DNA of 64,000 nucleotides from Diplosphaera chodatii (Eukaryota > Chlorophyta > Trebouxiophyceae > Prasiolales > Stichococcaceae). Position 1 is the first letter of the stretch. Every line of letters begins with the position of its first letter. The stretch covers positions 186,001-250,000 of the forward strand of contig JAALGY010000008.1 of NCBI GenBank assembly GCA_032358165.1, in the 5' to 3' direction. Under the pieces are notes generated by a model. That model was given only the letters and a program-made list of their open reading frames with translations. It did not search any database and was not told the origin of the DNA. Position numbers and translations under genes: made by a program. Of this stretch, positions 46,383 through 59,000 are shown piece by piece.

Positions 46383-46895
46383 ATGAAATTTGAACGGTTT
46401 GACCCTGCGATCCACGGTGTTCCTGCTGAGTGTTGAGTAGCTGGCGGCATGCATTGCGCTGCCGGACGATGAGCATAATCTATGCCGTGCAAAATCCACT
46501 CGCTTGATCACTCGAATGCGCACCTAATATGCAAGACCATATGTAAAGGCCAGATGCAGACCAGGTGTGCATGACCCAACGTGAACCTCAGGAGCCGATA
46601 GGATGATGCTGAAGCCTGCGCACACGGTCGCATGCATGCAGAGGCGCTCGTGGACTGCTTCCGCACCTGCCGGTTCATGGGCCTGTGCTGCAAGGAGGAG
46701 CACAAGGCGTTCTGGGACTGCTTCGCCCGCGAGCGGGTGAGTGCACCGTCAGACGGCTTCGAAGGGTGGCACGGCTTCACCTGCGTGGTTAGGCACTGTC
46801 ACTGGGACTGGTCATGGTTTGAGGCCTGCACTCCGCAGGGCACGAACCAGACGAAGATCACCAGCACCATCAACAAGTGGCTGGGCCACCGCTGA
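46383..46895 (+). CDS. 61-residue CX9C (CHCH-like) protein
   Basis: Three exons: 46383-46416, 46642-46736, 46839-46895; phases agree. The short start MKFERFDPAIHEALVD leads to a five-cysteine block CFRTCRFMGLCC then KEEHKAFWDCFARER, and the basic end INKWLGHR. Two CX9C spacings can be read (DC...LC and CC...DC), side by side rather than separated by the usual 10-15 residues. Twin-CX9C proteins are small, imported into the mitochondrial intermembrane space and oxidised by Mia40; many help assemble respiratory complexes. It is divergent from NDUFAF5, which fits a mitochondrial role, but the exact family is not recognised. The first exon is the least certain part. Confidence 0.6.
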
Positions 46896-47087
46896 TGACA
46901 CTGCAGCGTCACAGCTGCATCCAGGCAGCAGCAACCCGCAGACCCCGCAGCGGCCGCCGCCCCAGCACACCAGGGCCAGCAGCAGCGGCGGCACCTGCAG
47001 GCAATCCGTGATCTGTGGCGGCGGCAGCGGCGGCGGCGGCGGCGGCGGCGCTGCGGCCAGCAGCACAGCGCGCAGGCCTGTCGCACC

Positions 47088-49890
47088 ATGGCAGCCAGGG
47101 CGCGGCTGCACGAGATCATCGCCGCCAATGCGCCGGTGCTGTACCTGCACCCCGAGGAGCGTTTCATGCCCTGCACCGTCGAGACGTTCCGTGAGTATAT
47201 TAGAACTTTCTGTCTTAACTGGTGCAGACGACTGCGGCGTCAGCAGACGTGCCTTGACACCTTGCAACGAGACAGCAGCAGCCGCCTGCCAAAGCTCATC
47301 ATTGCTACTGCACATGCTCTGGCACCATCTCCCACATGGTAAACCAGCCGCGTCGACGACTCAACCGAATGAAGCGTCGATCAGCCACAGGCTTCCTGAC
47401 CCGTTTATTGCATGCATGCGCAGTGGAGCACAGCGAGCTGTGGCGGATGGGGCCGGACGGCAAGTCGCAGGACAGGCTGCGGGAGCAGGGGGAGGTGACG
47501 TCGGGGAGCCTGATGGCGAGCCAGCGCGGCAACAAGGGCGGCGCCAACCTGCTGCTGGTGCTGGACCCGGCCGTGAAGCACGGCGCGCCGAAGGTCTGTC
47601 CACCAGGATTGCAGCCCTGCCTTCTGAAGGGTGTTACCAGGCGGAAGCTGCCTGACTAACTCGACTTCCAGTGGTGCCGCTTAGCATAGAACACCCTTCG
47701 GTGGCAGGCCAGCAAAGGATGGCTGTGCGATGATCTATGTCAGGGACTGACAACGAGTTATGCACTGGAGTGCAGGACCAAATCGATGATGTGCCGCTGT
47801 ACGTGAATGTGAAGGAGGTTGTCGACGCCGACGGCAGCGTGGAGGCCCTGGAGCTGAACTACATCACCTGCTGGGCGCACAACGGCCCGCTCGCCGTCGG
47901 GGGCTGCTTCCGGGTGTGAGCCCCAACCCTACATTGCCTGTGCTGGCTGTTGCCACAGGTCAGCCCTGTGTGCACCTTCACGAATCCTGCTTCCATCCTG
48001 ACCCGACGCCCAGAATACCCATACTCCTGACCCCAGTCTGATCCGCCCCGAGGTCCTGAGTGTGCCGGCGCACTGCAGTAAGTCGAGCAACGGCCTCCCT
48101 GGTCCTCACAGGTGGGAGCACACGACGGCGACTGGGAGCACTTCACCGTCAGGTGACCCGACAGCTGCGCACGCCCTCGAGGCTGTACTGAATAGGCCCC
48201 CCGAGCCTGTGGCTCACGCAGGCGGCAACCGTCACAGTCCTGCGGCATACATCCTGCTCGTGAGGCTGCCTGCCGCTTCGTACGGAGCACAGCGGGTTTC
48301 TGCGCACTGCTACAGGGTGGATGCTGCAAGCGGCGCGATGCTGGGCGCCTACTTCCACGCGCACCGCAACCAGGATGGCGTGTGGCGCAGCGCGGCCGCC
48401 ATGCCGCGGTGCCGCGACGGCAGCGGCCGGCCCGCGGCATATGTTGCGCTAAGTGGTGAGGCGCTAGTGTCTAAAACGATTTGTGATGTTGCGGCGAGGT
48501 GGGCAGCCGTGCTGCGGTGCCACGACTGCAGCGGCCGGATCGCGGCGTGATCTCACTGAACGCTGGAATCCGTCACACAAAATACCTCACCCGATGTGCG
48601 ACGCCATCGGGCGCAACGGCATCGCTAGCCCGGCTGCATGCTCTAAACCCGTGCACTGAGCTCATCACAAGGTTCATCATGCCACGTGTATAGTAAAGTA
48701 TACTGTAAATCGCAGCGCACGGCAAGTATCCGACCCCGGGGGTGCAGCTGCGCGCGGGGCTGGCCGCCAACGACAGGACGGGCGACGGGGGCCCCCTGTG
48801 GCGGCCGCGCCGCTGCATCCTGCTTCCGTACATCGCCGGCACCTATGCACCGCCAGCGAACGCGGGTGTGTGGACCCAACGCGCCAAAGTGCTGCGGCGA
48901 TACCTGCCCAGTGGATCTTCGGCGCACCTGGCGCATTTGGCTGTTGCAGACACGCTCATATGCCCAGGCGGCATGTGGAAGGCGGGAGTGCCTGAGCTGA
49001 GCCATGGTTTTCATAGATCCTTGAGGCAGCTTTGTGCGCAGCTGCAGGCGTGCAGCAGCCTGCGCCGGGGCGGCGGCTGATGCAGGTGCCCAGCCGCGGC
49101 TCGACGCTGCCGCCTGCCGTCGCAGCGGCGGCGCCGGCAGCCGCGACCGCCGTGGCCTCGCCAGCCGCTGCGGTGGGCTTGCAGGCGCCTGCGCACCAGT
49201 GCCACTCAACAGACTGGCGGCTCCATGCTTAGTCGCAGCTCAGGAAGGCTGCTCATTGTGATTCCAACACCCCGTTCCCCTCGGCAGGTGCCAGCGCAAC
49301 CGGGCAGCTCCGGCAGCAGTCCTGCCAGCGGCGGTGGCGGTGGCCACCAGGCCGCACCGTCAGCCACACCAACCGCAGCGGCGCCTGCGGCGGCGCCTGT
49401 GGCGGTTGCTGCACCTCCCAGCGGAAGCGCCGCCGCCGTTGCCAGCAGCGGGGGCGTTGGCGGCGCCGGCGGCCACCCTGGAGCGCAGGTCGAGGTGGTG
49501 GAGGACCCGGCAGCCTGGCTGGCGTTCGAGGGTGCGTGGCTGCTGCTTTGCAACGCCCCAGCAATCTGATCAGATGGCCCGGCTGCACAAATGGCGGAGG
49601 GATTCCGTCTGTGTGCGCGACCGCATCTGTTACTCCTCTGTAATCCCAACTCTGTACAGTGCGTATGTCCTCTGCGCTTGAGCGGCAGCTTGTTGAGAGG
49701 TACAGCTCTGAACAACGGCATCGTCTCAGTAGACTCGCTGTGGGTTGCAGGGCGGTGGGGCGCCCGAGAGACGCCGTCGCCCGTGACGCAGAAGTGGTTC
49801 AGGAACGCCGAGCCGCCCGTCAGCCGCACGCTGCTGCGCCGCATCCTGCACTTCCCGCCGGAGCAGCAGCTCGGCGAGAAGGGGTGCTGA
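47088..49890 (+). CDS. Vps62-like protein (PF06101/DUF946 type)
   Basis: Exons: 47088-47190, 47424-47593, 47776-47913, 48112-48152, 48316-48455, 48716 to about 48888, 49086 to about 49184, 49288-49531, 49751-49890. Family blocks in order: APVLYLHPEERFMPCTVETF, KGGANLLLVLD, VPLYVNVKEV, LNYITCWAHNGP, the hallmark GAHDGDWEHFTVR, LGAYFHAHRNQDGVW, RPAAYVAL, AHGKYPTPGVQL, NDRTGDGGPLW, then WLAFEGRWGA and a C-terminal helix region. Two Ala/Pro/Gly-rich exons (49086-49531) are a lineage-specific insertion, and their boundaries are only partly settled. The family is named after yeast Vps62 (vacuolar targeting); its molecular activity is unknown. The start has a good context (CACCATGGC). Confidence 0.8.
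48392..48547 (+). repeat. Duplicated exon fragment inside a Vps62-like gene intron
   Basis: The end of the exon at 48316-48455 (copy 48392-48440, reading AAMPRCRDGSGRPAA) recurs imperfectly at 48500-48547 (AAVLRCHDCSGRIAA, then TGA). The copies are 108 nt apart and stay in the same reading frame through the intron. Confidence 0.75.
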
Positions 49891-50559
49891 ATAACAAACT
49901 CAAAGTTGGGGCTTCGAGTTGAGGTTCGTGATCGATCAGGCGGGACCAGGCGAGACACAGCAAGCGACACTCCGGCTGATCAAGGAGCACTCATTGAAGC
50001 TTGCTACACAACATGAGCCCCTTGATATGGGGTCTGTTTCCGCGCTGCCGATCTGCTGTCTGGAGTCAGCGGGAAGTGTTAGGAGGATGGCTGACGGACG
50101 TGTACACATGAGTGTGGACTTTGCAACATCATTCAGGTTTGGCTGTAATGGGCACCAGTTCACCCTGACCGTCAACAGCTGCATGAAGCAGCAGCTGGAA
50201 GCTCATGACTACACTGCTTCACAGCAATTGTTGCCACTCCTAAAGATCAACTGCAGTTTGGCACACCCTGACATCAGCGCTTGCAGTGTAAGACAGCGAT
50301 CATGTGGCAACACCTGCTGCTGTGTATGTACGTCACTGCTGTTCGTGCTGCACCTCAGCTCCTGACTGAACTCTTCTAGACTACAGACCTGATGCACACA
50401 GCCTAGAACCCCTACCACAAACAATAATCCCGCGTGCTTAGTGGACACTCTACCCTGGGTGATGCCTACCATGACAAGTGCCACTGTTAGGGGACTTCTT
50501 ACTTCGCCACCGATGCTGCTGCTCCCTTTGTTGCCGTGGTGCCGCCTGTTGCGCTGCCA
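49891..50559. other. Convergent 3' region, Vps62-like / OBL-like lipase
   Basis: About 670 bp, noticeably less GC-rich than the flanks. A plus-strand 148-codon open frame without an ATG start spans 49919-50365; I found no family or splice support. TGTAA at 50142-50146 may be a distal poly(A) signal. Confidence 0.4.
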
Positions 50560-53500
50560 TCACTTCTGGGGCTGCTTTCCACCCTGCAGCGCCGCCCGCA
50601 GCTTGATCTCGTAGTTGCTGGGGAAGTGCTCTGTGAACCCCGGGAAGCCGAGCAGGAAGGCGAAGCGGTAGAAGGTGCGCAGCCACGACTCCCGCGGGCG
50701 CCACAGCCGCCCTGCCAGGATCTTGTAGAAGTACAGCACCGGAAAGCCTGCGGCACAGGCGCGCCGCTTGCAGCCGCAAGGTGGTAGGTCAAAAAGAAGA
50801 CGTGCGCATGCGCTGCATCATGCCGTGATAGTCTCCCTCATGCTGCAGCACTGGGGATCGTGGAGGCTCTGGTGCAACTCTCACCCAGGTTCTCCAGCAG
50901 TGCGGCGCGCTTGATGTCGTCTTCACCGGTCTTCATGCCCCAGAAGGAGGTCAGGAACACCTCGCTGCCCCGGTGCCTGCAATCCATTAATCACCATGCG
51001 TTCCGGCATTCGGCCAGCCTGCCGACCACAGTCATGTGGCACATGAGGCAGCTGAACACATGCATGCGTTCAGACAGCTATGGCATGAGAGGAGACAGCA
51101 GCCGCGCCTGTAGCGCAGCCACTGGGGCAGCAGGAACGGCACAATGTCGCCTGCAGTCCATGCAGGGAGCTCATTACTGGCGCCGTGCGCTGCTGCGCAT
51201 GCTCAACAACCCGCTGTATGGTTCAGGTGATCACCATCCTGTTGAGCCTGAGATGAGGCACGCACGTTCTGACAACAGGGACACAGCAATGTCACCTGCG
51301 TTGCGGATGCGGAAGCAGCGGTCGCCGTAGGCAGCGTTGAACACGTCGCGGAACTTGGAGTCCCCCACGCGCGGCTCACCCCACGTGTACACCGCTGCTA
51401 CGCTCGCAGCCAGGTCCGGCTCCTGCGCAGCGCAAGCTGGCATGTTGTGGCACCGGGGGGGCGGCTGTGCTTCCATGCATACGAGCGATGACAGATGCGT
51501 ACACGCATGGCGCTTGGCGCAGGAGCGCACGACAATGGCCATGCGCTTCAGAGCAGGCTTGCGATGAGAGGAGGGCAGCATGCGTGGTGCAGGACACGCC
51601 AGCAACACTCGCGCAGCGCCTGCCTGGACCGCCAGCGCCGCTGCAAAGACGGACGCCAAGGCCCCACCTGCAGTGCCAAGTGCAAGCCCTGTTCGAGTGT
51701 GTTTATAGGGGGCCCGAGGGGGTGCACTGGTCACCGATTGCAGGGCGCTGTGCGGGTCTGATGGTCAGTGGTGTGGACACCGCGACCCTCAGCATGCTCG
51801 CGCAAGCGGCGGCGCGAGGTTTCAGCATGCAACACAACACATTTAGGGTTTGCAAGCGCAGGGCGCACCCAGGCTGTGCCCCGTGATGTACAGCGGCTGC
51901 TGCCGCCGCCCCTGGCCGTCCTGCAGCAACGCAGCCGCCAGGTGTCACACATGGTGCCACGGGCTGTGGTGCACGATCATGTAACGCTGATGATGAGGGC
52001 TGACAACGAGGCTGTTGCGGCAGCAACCTGCAGAAACCGTTGCACAGGGCAGCGCCATGAATGAACCACGTGACCACAGCCCAAGCTGCGCCGCGCCCGC
52101 CCAAAGGTTGAGCATGCGGTGCAGGGTGGGCGCTCGGCAAGGACCCCAAATCGATACAGGGTGGGGGCACCTCGGCGTCGCCGGCTGCGTCCCGCAGAAT
52201 TCCCACCAGGTCCTCGAACAGCGACGACCCGCCGGCGGCGGGGCGGTGGAACAGCGCCGAGTAGAAGCCGTCGTGCACGCCGCCCAGCCGTCGGTGGCGC
52301 GTCATGTTGATCGTCAGGTTCGTGCGCCTGCAGAAAACACACATCGCGTCACCAACACTGCAGGCGCCACAACCCACGAACCATGCACCTCCACAGCGCC
52401 TGGCGACCCCTGATGCGCTTGGGCCGGCTGCTATGCATGTGGGAAGTGACAGTGGCATTGTCTTGTGCAAACGTGTCGGACATGATCCAGATCTTGGCAA
52501 ACAGCTGCGTCGCGTCAGCCAATGGGCAGCTGGGTGCGCACCAGTTCAGCAGGTTGAATGCCTCGGTGCCGCGGAACGCGATGATCATGGCCCCTGCGGG
52601 GAAGCAACAGACCCTTCCTCAGGTTCGCGTGCGCATCTTCCACAGTGATGAGGGAGGCGAGCCCGCTCGGCCGTGACGGGGGCCTGCTGCATTAGCCCCT
52701 GCCCCAGTCGGCTGGCCGGAACCCAGCTGCGGATTTGTCGGGGACACCGCACCTTGCGACCTGAGCACGATGCCTTTGCTGGACGGCAGGAACGACTCCT
52801 CGCCGGCGCTCTTCCGCGTTTCCTGCGGCTCCTGCATCGCAGCAAAGTGCTGCGCTGTCCGAGTTTCAGGTGTCGTATGTGCAAGGTGAAATGCCGATGC
52901 TTCCAACTCCAGGAAGCAGCGGAAATGCCCACGGCAGGTGCCAGATGATCAGCCCGCGACGGATCACGATGTCGGCATGGCAAAGAGGTTGGCATGGCCA
53001 TGGCACGTGCAACCTGCAGCAGGTGGCCAGCACTCAGGCAGCACAACGGCAGGGCTGCAGGTGCGGTTTGGGCTGCACCTGCTGGCGGCCCTGCTCGATG
53101 TCGTGGCGCGTGTTGCTGCGCCCCTCCGACCCGGGTATCGTGTCAGGGCGCTGCTCGCTTTGGCCGCCGCCGCCGCCGCCCGCATCATCACTGCTGCTGC
53201 CCGGGGAGCCGTCCGCCTTGGCTGCAGCCTGCGCGTGCAGGCCCACGGCATGAGTGGCCAGCAGCATACGCGGCTGCCCCTGAGGCGGGGTGCTCAGCAC
53301 AAACAGGCGACACAATCGGGGACAGTGTGACAGCCAGCCCCGTGACTTGCAGGCCACATCGAATTGCAAAGGCATGGGGGACATCCTGCAGCTGCACCAG
53401 TAGTCATTTCATTTAGGGTGGATGCGGACCATGGACTGCGTCTCAATGACGGCCAGGCAGTCCAGGCCCCAGGTGCGCTGCACAATGTCCTCAATCACGT

Positions 53501-55626
53501 CGTTGTGCTCGTACACCAGCTTCATGGCTGCACGGAATGCCCAGCTGGTTGGTTCTTGGGTCCAACGATGCTCAGGCACCCACTTGGTGATATAAGCAGA
53601 AGATGACCTACTGCGCTCTGAGCTTGGCCAACCCTACATCAAGACAGCTGGCAGCACTATCCCTTGGCAACAGGCAGCTCATGTTGCTGTCGACTGAACC
53701 TACACAGACAGCACCGCTTCACTGCTCATCCCACCTAGGCTGAGCAGGTGCGCGGCCTGCGGCTCGAACGCCGCCGGCCGCGAGAGGTCGACGGCGCTGA
53801 AGGGGAAGTCCTGCGGTCAGGCAGGCAGCCGTCCGACACAGGGTTCACGCTCTAGCACCTGCCACCTATGTCAGCAGGAGTGCAGACCTTGCTGGAAGCT
53901 GGGTCACGGGTCAGCGGGTCACCTGGGCGGTATACAGGGGCGGGATGGTGTACAGGGGGTCGTAGTTGGTGGCCAGCGAGTAGGGGCGCCGCTGGCCGTC
54001 TTCGAACACGTGCCACGAGCCTGCGCCCGTGCAGTGTTGTGTCACGCCAGTGGCTCTTCTAGCCTTTGGACATGCGTTGGTTCATAGGTACCTTGCTGTG
54101 GTGCGGGTTACGGATGTGACCCGCCTCAAGCTGGGCACACATATATTGTTCCCTTGCCTACCATCACTCCACCCTGCAGGGTGTGCCGTCACCTTTGAGG
54201 CAGTGCAGCAGCGGGGTCCCACCTGAGACTGTCGCATATGCGATTTCCAGCCGAGGAGCCGCCCATGAGGCAAAAGTATCTGCGCCCACAATCCGCAGCA
54301 GCCGCACCACCCTGCAGCACATGCACCACACATTCACCATGTGCCAGTGCGAGCCCATCATAAGTGGCAACTCCCAGTGGAGACGCAGGCGTAAGATGTG
54401 TCTATACACGCGAGCCTGTGTGGCGAGGCGAAACATGCTCACGTGTTGTAGAACAGCACGGTGTAATAGGTCTGGAAGGCCCCCCGGAGTGTCTGCATAC
54501 ACAGCACATTGCAAATTTCAGTCTGGCACCCACATTACAGCAGCCAACGTCCAGTGGGTACGGAAGAGGCATGACGGCTGCAGTGGCCTCCACGAACCGG
54601 CGAGCATGTGCAGCTGTGAACCAGGACGCAGAGCAGCGGGCTTGGGCTTCACATGACAGGCGCAACAAGCGCGCATGTGCACCTGGCTGATGCGGCCTCC
54701 GAGGCTGTAGGAGCCCGCCTCCTTGCTGGAGTTGTGCGGCTGCCTCAGCTGTGCGCTGCACAACAGGGGGGGCCCGACACGCGTCAGGGACCCGAGCGCA
54801 GAAAGAGAGGCCACAGCCTTGTGGGAGGCACCTCACCAGGACGCCGGTCCGCAGGAGACAGGTCATAAATCAAGAAGAAAGACTCAGCACAGCACCTGAG
54901 AGCCCGGCGCAGGCTCTCCCGCCTCTTGGCGAGGCCACCGCTGGCATCTGCTGCAGCGTGGCCGCTGCCGTGGCTGCTGTTCTGGCCGTCCTGTTGGCCG
55001 CCATCTGCAGCGCTGCCAGTAATGCTGTGCCTAAGACCGTCATCCAAACTGTCGTCGATGCTGCTGTCCACAGTCAGGGTGCCTGCCAGTGCAGCCTCGT
55101 TGACTGCACTGACATGCTGCTGCCGCTGCTGTGCTTCCTGCTGCTCGGCTGCCTGCTGCTCAGACGTGCCGGGCGGCTTGGCAGAAAGACCGTCTGCTGC
55201 CGCTGTCCTTGCGCTGCAGTCCCGCTGCGAGAGGCTGCCTTGGTGCGGGGACACGTGCCACGGCGCAGGTCGCTGCAGGCTGCCCAGGCGCTTTGCCCCT
55301 CGGTCCGCCTGCAGCTGCGCGGACCGCCACAGCCGGTGACCACATGCTGCCTGCGCCACATGGTGCTGGCAGCGGCGACTGCTGCCTGTCATCCAGTCAA
55401 GGCGGAGCTGCTGGCTGACGCTGGACAGCCGCTGCCGCGGGTCTGGGTGCTGACGGTGCCTGCGGAGCTCCGCCTTGGCTGCGGCATGACCGCCGCTCCG
55501 TGCTTCCGTCAGGCCGGTGCGCACATGCGGCAGCCGCGCAGCTGGCATCCTCACCGCCGGCATCAGGCCCGCGGCGTGCCCAGCAGCCGACGCGCTCTTG
55601 ATGATACAAGAGCTCAGCCGCCGCAT
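50560..55626 (-). CDS. OBL1-like class 3 triacylglycerol lipase
   Basis: Sixteen exons: 55626-54837, 54743-54683, 54311-54223, 54020-53923, 53810-53735, 53527-53430, 53279-53079, 52831-52753, 52593-52542, 52327-52171, 51920-51869, 51667-51609, 51422-51296, 51150-51108, 50976-50885, 50747-50560; 753 residues, all phases agree. A polar, Gln/Ala/His-rich extension of about 260 residues comes first. The lipase follows: YSLATNYDPLYTIPPLYTAQ, MKLVYEHNDVIEDIVQRTW, IIAFRGTEAFNLLNW, RLGGVHDGFYSAL, the serine elbow LYITGHSLGGALASVF, VYTWGEPRVGDSKFRDVF, and FRIRNAGDIVPFLLP with the likely catalytic Asp. It ends FPGFTEHFPSNYEIKLR, like plant oil-body lipases, with the likely catalytic His. Probable role: triacylglycerol mobilisation at lipid droplets (inferred). 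The intron after 51108 uses a GC donor. Confidence 0.9.
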
Positions 55627-56093
55627 CTACCCGCGCGCCATGGTCCGCGTCTTGAATTTCAGGCTAGGGGTGTGCAATCCAAGTGCGTTATGGTGATGAG
55701 GCGTCTTACTATCAAGGTAAAGCCGGCAGCAGGTCAGCGATAAGAGCTGACGAGGCGTCTTGAGCAAATGCACAGTGCCGGGCGCAGTCCCAACCCCCAG
55801 CAGGTGATCAACGGGAGCCGATATGAGACCGCGGCAATACTGATAGCTTATTGGCAGTCATGTTTTGACAGATCGTTGATTTCGATGGAAGCAACCTTTG
55901 ACAGATTGAGAGGTGAACTCCTGTGTTGTCCAGCTGCACGCTGGATCCTGCAGAACTCTGCCGGTACACTTCAGTACCATTTAGGTTGCAAACAGACCCA
56001 TTCACCATCTTGTGCGCCATTGGCCCAATGCACGCGATCAAGCAATTGCAAAGAGTGTCTGGCCAAGGCAATGGGCAGTTGAAAGTTCCGGCC
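55627..56093. promoter_or_regulatory. Divergent promoter region, OBL-like lipase / ureidoglycolate amidohydrolase
   Basis: 467 bp between start codons. No specific element was recognised. Confidence 0.4.
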
Positions 56094-59000
56094 ATGCCAC
56101 CGAAACGAGATCAGCCCCGGCATGGCGCTGCGGCTCACATCAAGGCGCTGCTGGCAGCGGCGCTGGCGCCTGCACTCATTGTTGCCTGCCTAGGGGTGCT
56201 GTTCATCAAGATCAACGAGCAGCACGCCGCGCACGCCGTCCCAGCAGATGGCAAGCGCGTCGCAGCGCAGGTGACGCCCGCATGCAGGGTCCTGCGCCTG
56301 GGAGCATGCATGCTGCGTGCCACGGCAGATTGCCGCGGTAGCAGCGGTGAGACGTAACACGGCTCCTGATGCCCTGCAGCTACGGGAGCTGGCTGCATTC
56401 TCCGTGGATCCGTGGCCTGCTGTCACTCGGGTGCTGTTCACTGAGGCTGACCTAGATGCGCGAAGGTGACGCTGCCTGTACATGCATGTCAGCTTGCAAG
56501 CAGCACCCCTGGCAGGATGCCTTGCAGAGTCCACCAAAATAGCAGGGTACCCACATGGCAAGGCAGTGGCTACTGTACCCATGGTGGCAGGTATGTCAAG
56601 GGCTTGATGGCGGACACCGGCCTTGAGGTGCGGGAGGATGGCATGGGCAACATCTTCGGCAGGTGGCACGGCACCGACCCAGACGCAGGTGGACGTCACC
56701 GTGGTGTGTCAAGCAGCATGTGTCGCGCCCGACTGACCGTGGCGGTGGAGGCAGCAACACCACATCAGGCACTGCTGGTAGGCGCAACCGATTTCGGCTG
56801 ACGTGCAGCGGCGGTGATGACGGGGTCGCACGCCGATGCCATCCCGCTGGCGGGCGCCTACGACGGGACGCTGGGCATCATCGGGCCCATCGAGGCGGTG
56901 CGGGCGCTGAACGCGAGCGGCTACGTGCCGCAGCGGCCCATCGACATCGTCATGTTTACCTCGGAGGAGCCCACCCGCTTCGGCCTGGGCTGCATCGGCA
57001 GGTCAGTACCCTGAGATCACCGCAACGAGATGAGCAACTCGCCATAATCTGCTGTCGTCATTGGGTTGTGACGTGACTTTTGTCACACCTCTAATTACTG
57101 GGCAGGCAATCAGCTTCAGCCATGGCTTGGGGCGTGCCGTGACTACTGCAACATGCATGTATGACAGTCTGGCCCATCGGGTGCAAGGTCAGGATGTGCC
57201 GTGGCCACTGCCATACTGTGCTACAGAGTGTGCTACGCCTCAGCGTGGCAGTAGAGTTCCACGGTCTCGCTCCTGACAACACTAAGTTTGTTGCTATGCT
57301 GCAGCCGGGGCATGTCGGGGTCGCTGTCAGCGGCGGCGCTGTCAGCGGCAAAGGATGAGAACGGCACCAGCTTCAGAGATGCGGCCGCTGCAGCTGGCTA
57401 CCCGAGCAGCAGCGTACAGGTACCTTTCACCTTGAGCTGAGCCTGTTTAACCTGGCTTGGATATCAGGGCCTGCCAATCCTAGCACATAGGGCAAAGGTT
57501 GCCAGTGACTTTAGGTATGCAGCGTATGGTTGCATCAGGATAGGGCGGCAAGGCTTCGTATCGGTACCGGCGAGGGATGGATCGCGCCATAACACACCGG
57601 TTCGCCTGCGGGTGCAGGACCTCCTGGCGCGCACGGGGCTCATCGGCAAGGGCAGAGTACACGCCTTTGTCGAGCTGCACATCGAGCAGGGCCCGGAGCT
57701 CGAGGCCAAGGTTCGGTTGCCGCATGCCATATGCAGAACCACTCCCTGCGCTCACTCCTCGTTGCACCACGCTTGTGCTACCGCTGCTGCTGCCGACAGA
57801 CAGCTGGGCTTCAGGCGGGCCGTGTGCGGAGACTGGATCCCCTTGCTGAACGCCCTTCCATCACCTCAGCACACTGGACGGACGTTGATTTACTTTGCTC
57901 CACACCTGTGCTACAGGGCCTGCAGCTGGGGGTGGTCACGGCCATCGCGGCGCCCGCCGCGCTCAGGGTGACCTTCGGCGGCGGGGGAGGGCACGCGGGG
58001 GCGCTGCTCATGCCCCTTCGGAACGACGCGTCCCTGGCGGCTGCGGAGCTGGCGCTGCACGTGGAGGCGGCCACCCTGGCACACGGTGCGAAGTGCATTT
58101 AGCAGGATTAAGGTTTGACCATTGTGCAGCCACGAAAAGCAGATGCGGCTAGATGCATACTTCATGATGGCAGTGCAGGCACTGTATGTCAGAGTTACCC
58201 ACTGAGATCATCCAGAGAACGCAGGCAGACTCCTGTGCGCTGCTGCGTGCAGATGATGGCTGAACTAACATACAAGACAAGTTACTCCTTGCATGCAATG
58301 CCGTTTTCTGACAAAGCACTACGCGTGCAGGCGCCATTGACGCTGTCGGCACGACGGGGTTCTGGGAGATCTCGCCAAATGCGGTCAACAGCGTGCCCCG
58401 CGGCGCGCGGCTGGAGATCGATGTCCGGGACATCGACGGGCCGCAACGGGACGCGACAGTAGCGTCAATCAGAGCCAAGGTGCGCACCATCATGTTTCCT
58501 ATGTTTGTCGTGCGTTGCTTGTAAGTATGTAATGTCAGCCACTTCGAGCTGCTGGTGCGCGGCAGACCCTGGCAGGTAATCATGCTGCAGCAGGGTGACA
58601 CGTACCCGGTCATGCAGGGTTGGCAGACATGCGATGGCCACAGCCTGTTGAACACCGCTAGCACTGCCCTTGTTGGATGTCAGAAACATCCAGAAGCACA
58701 TGGGCTAATCTATGCAGGCTGACGAGATCGCTGCACGCCGGAAGGTCAGCTTGAAGCTTGAGATGATCAACCAGGACGACCCGGCAACCTGCAGCCCCCA
58801 GGTGACTGAAGAAGCAAGTCCACCTTGAGAATACACTTCACGCTTGCAGCTGCCAGGAGTGCTGCAACTTGGTAATGCAAACTCCACTTTACAACAAAGC
58901 AAATCCTTCGAGCATAGATGAGACGAATTTCCAAGATACACCCCTGACACCCCGCTGCTGCAGGTGGTGGATGCGGGGGTGGCGGCGGCGGAGGCGCTGG

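Noticed and set aside
49919..50365. 148-codon plus-strand open frame after the Vps62-like gene
   Set aside because: No ATG at the start, sits in a low-GC convergent 3' region, no recognisable domain.
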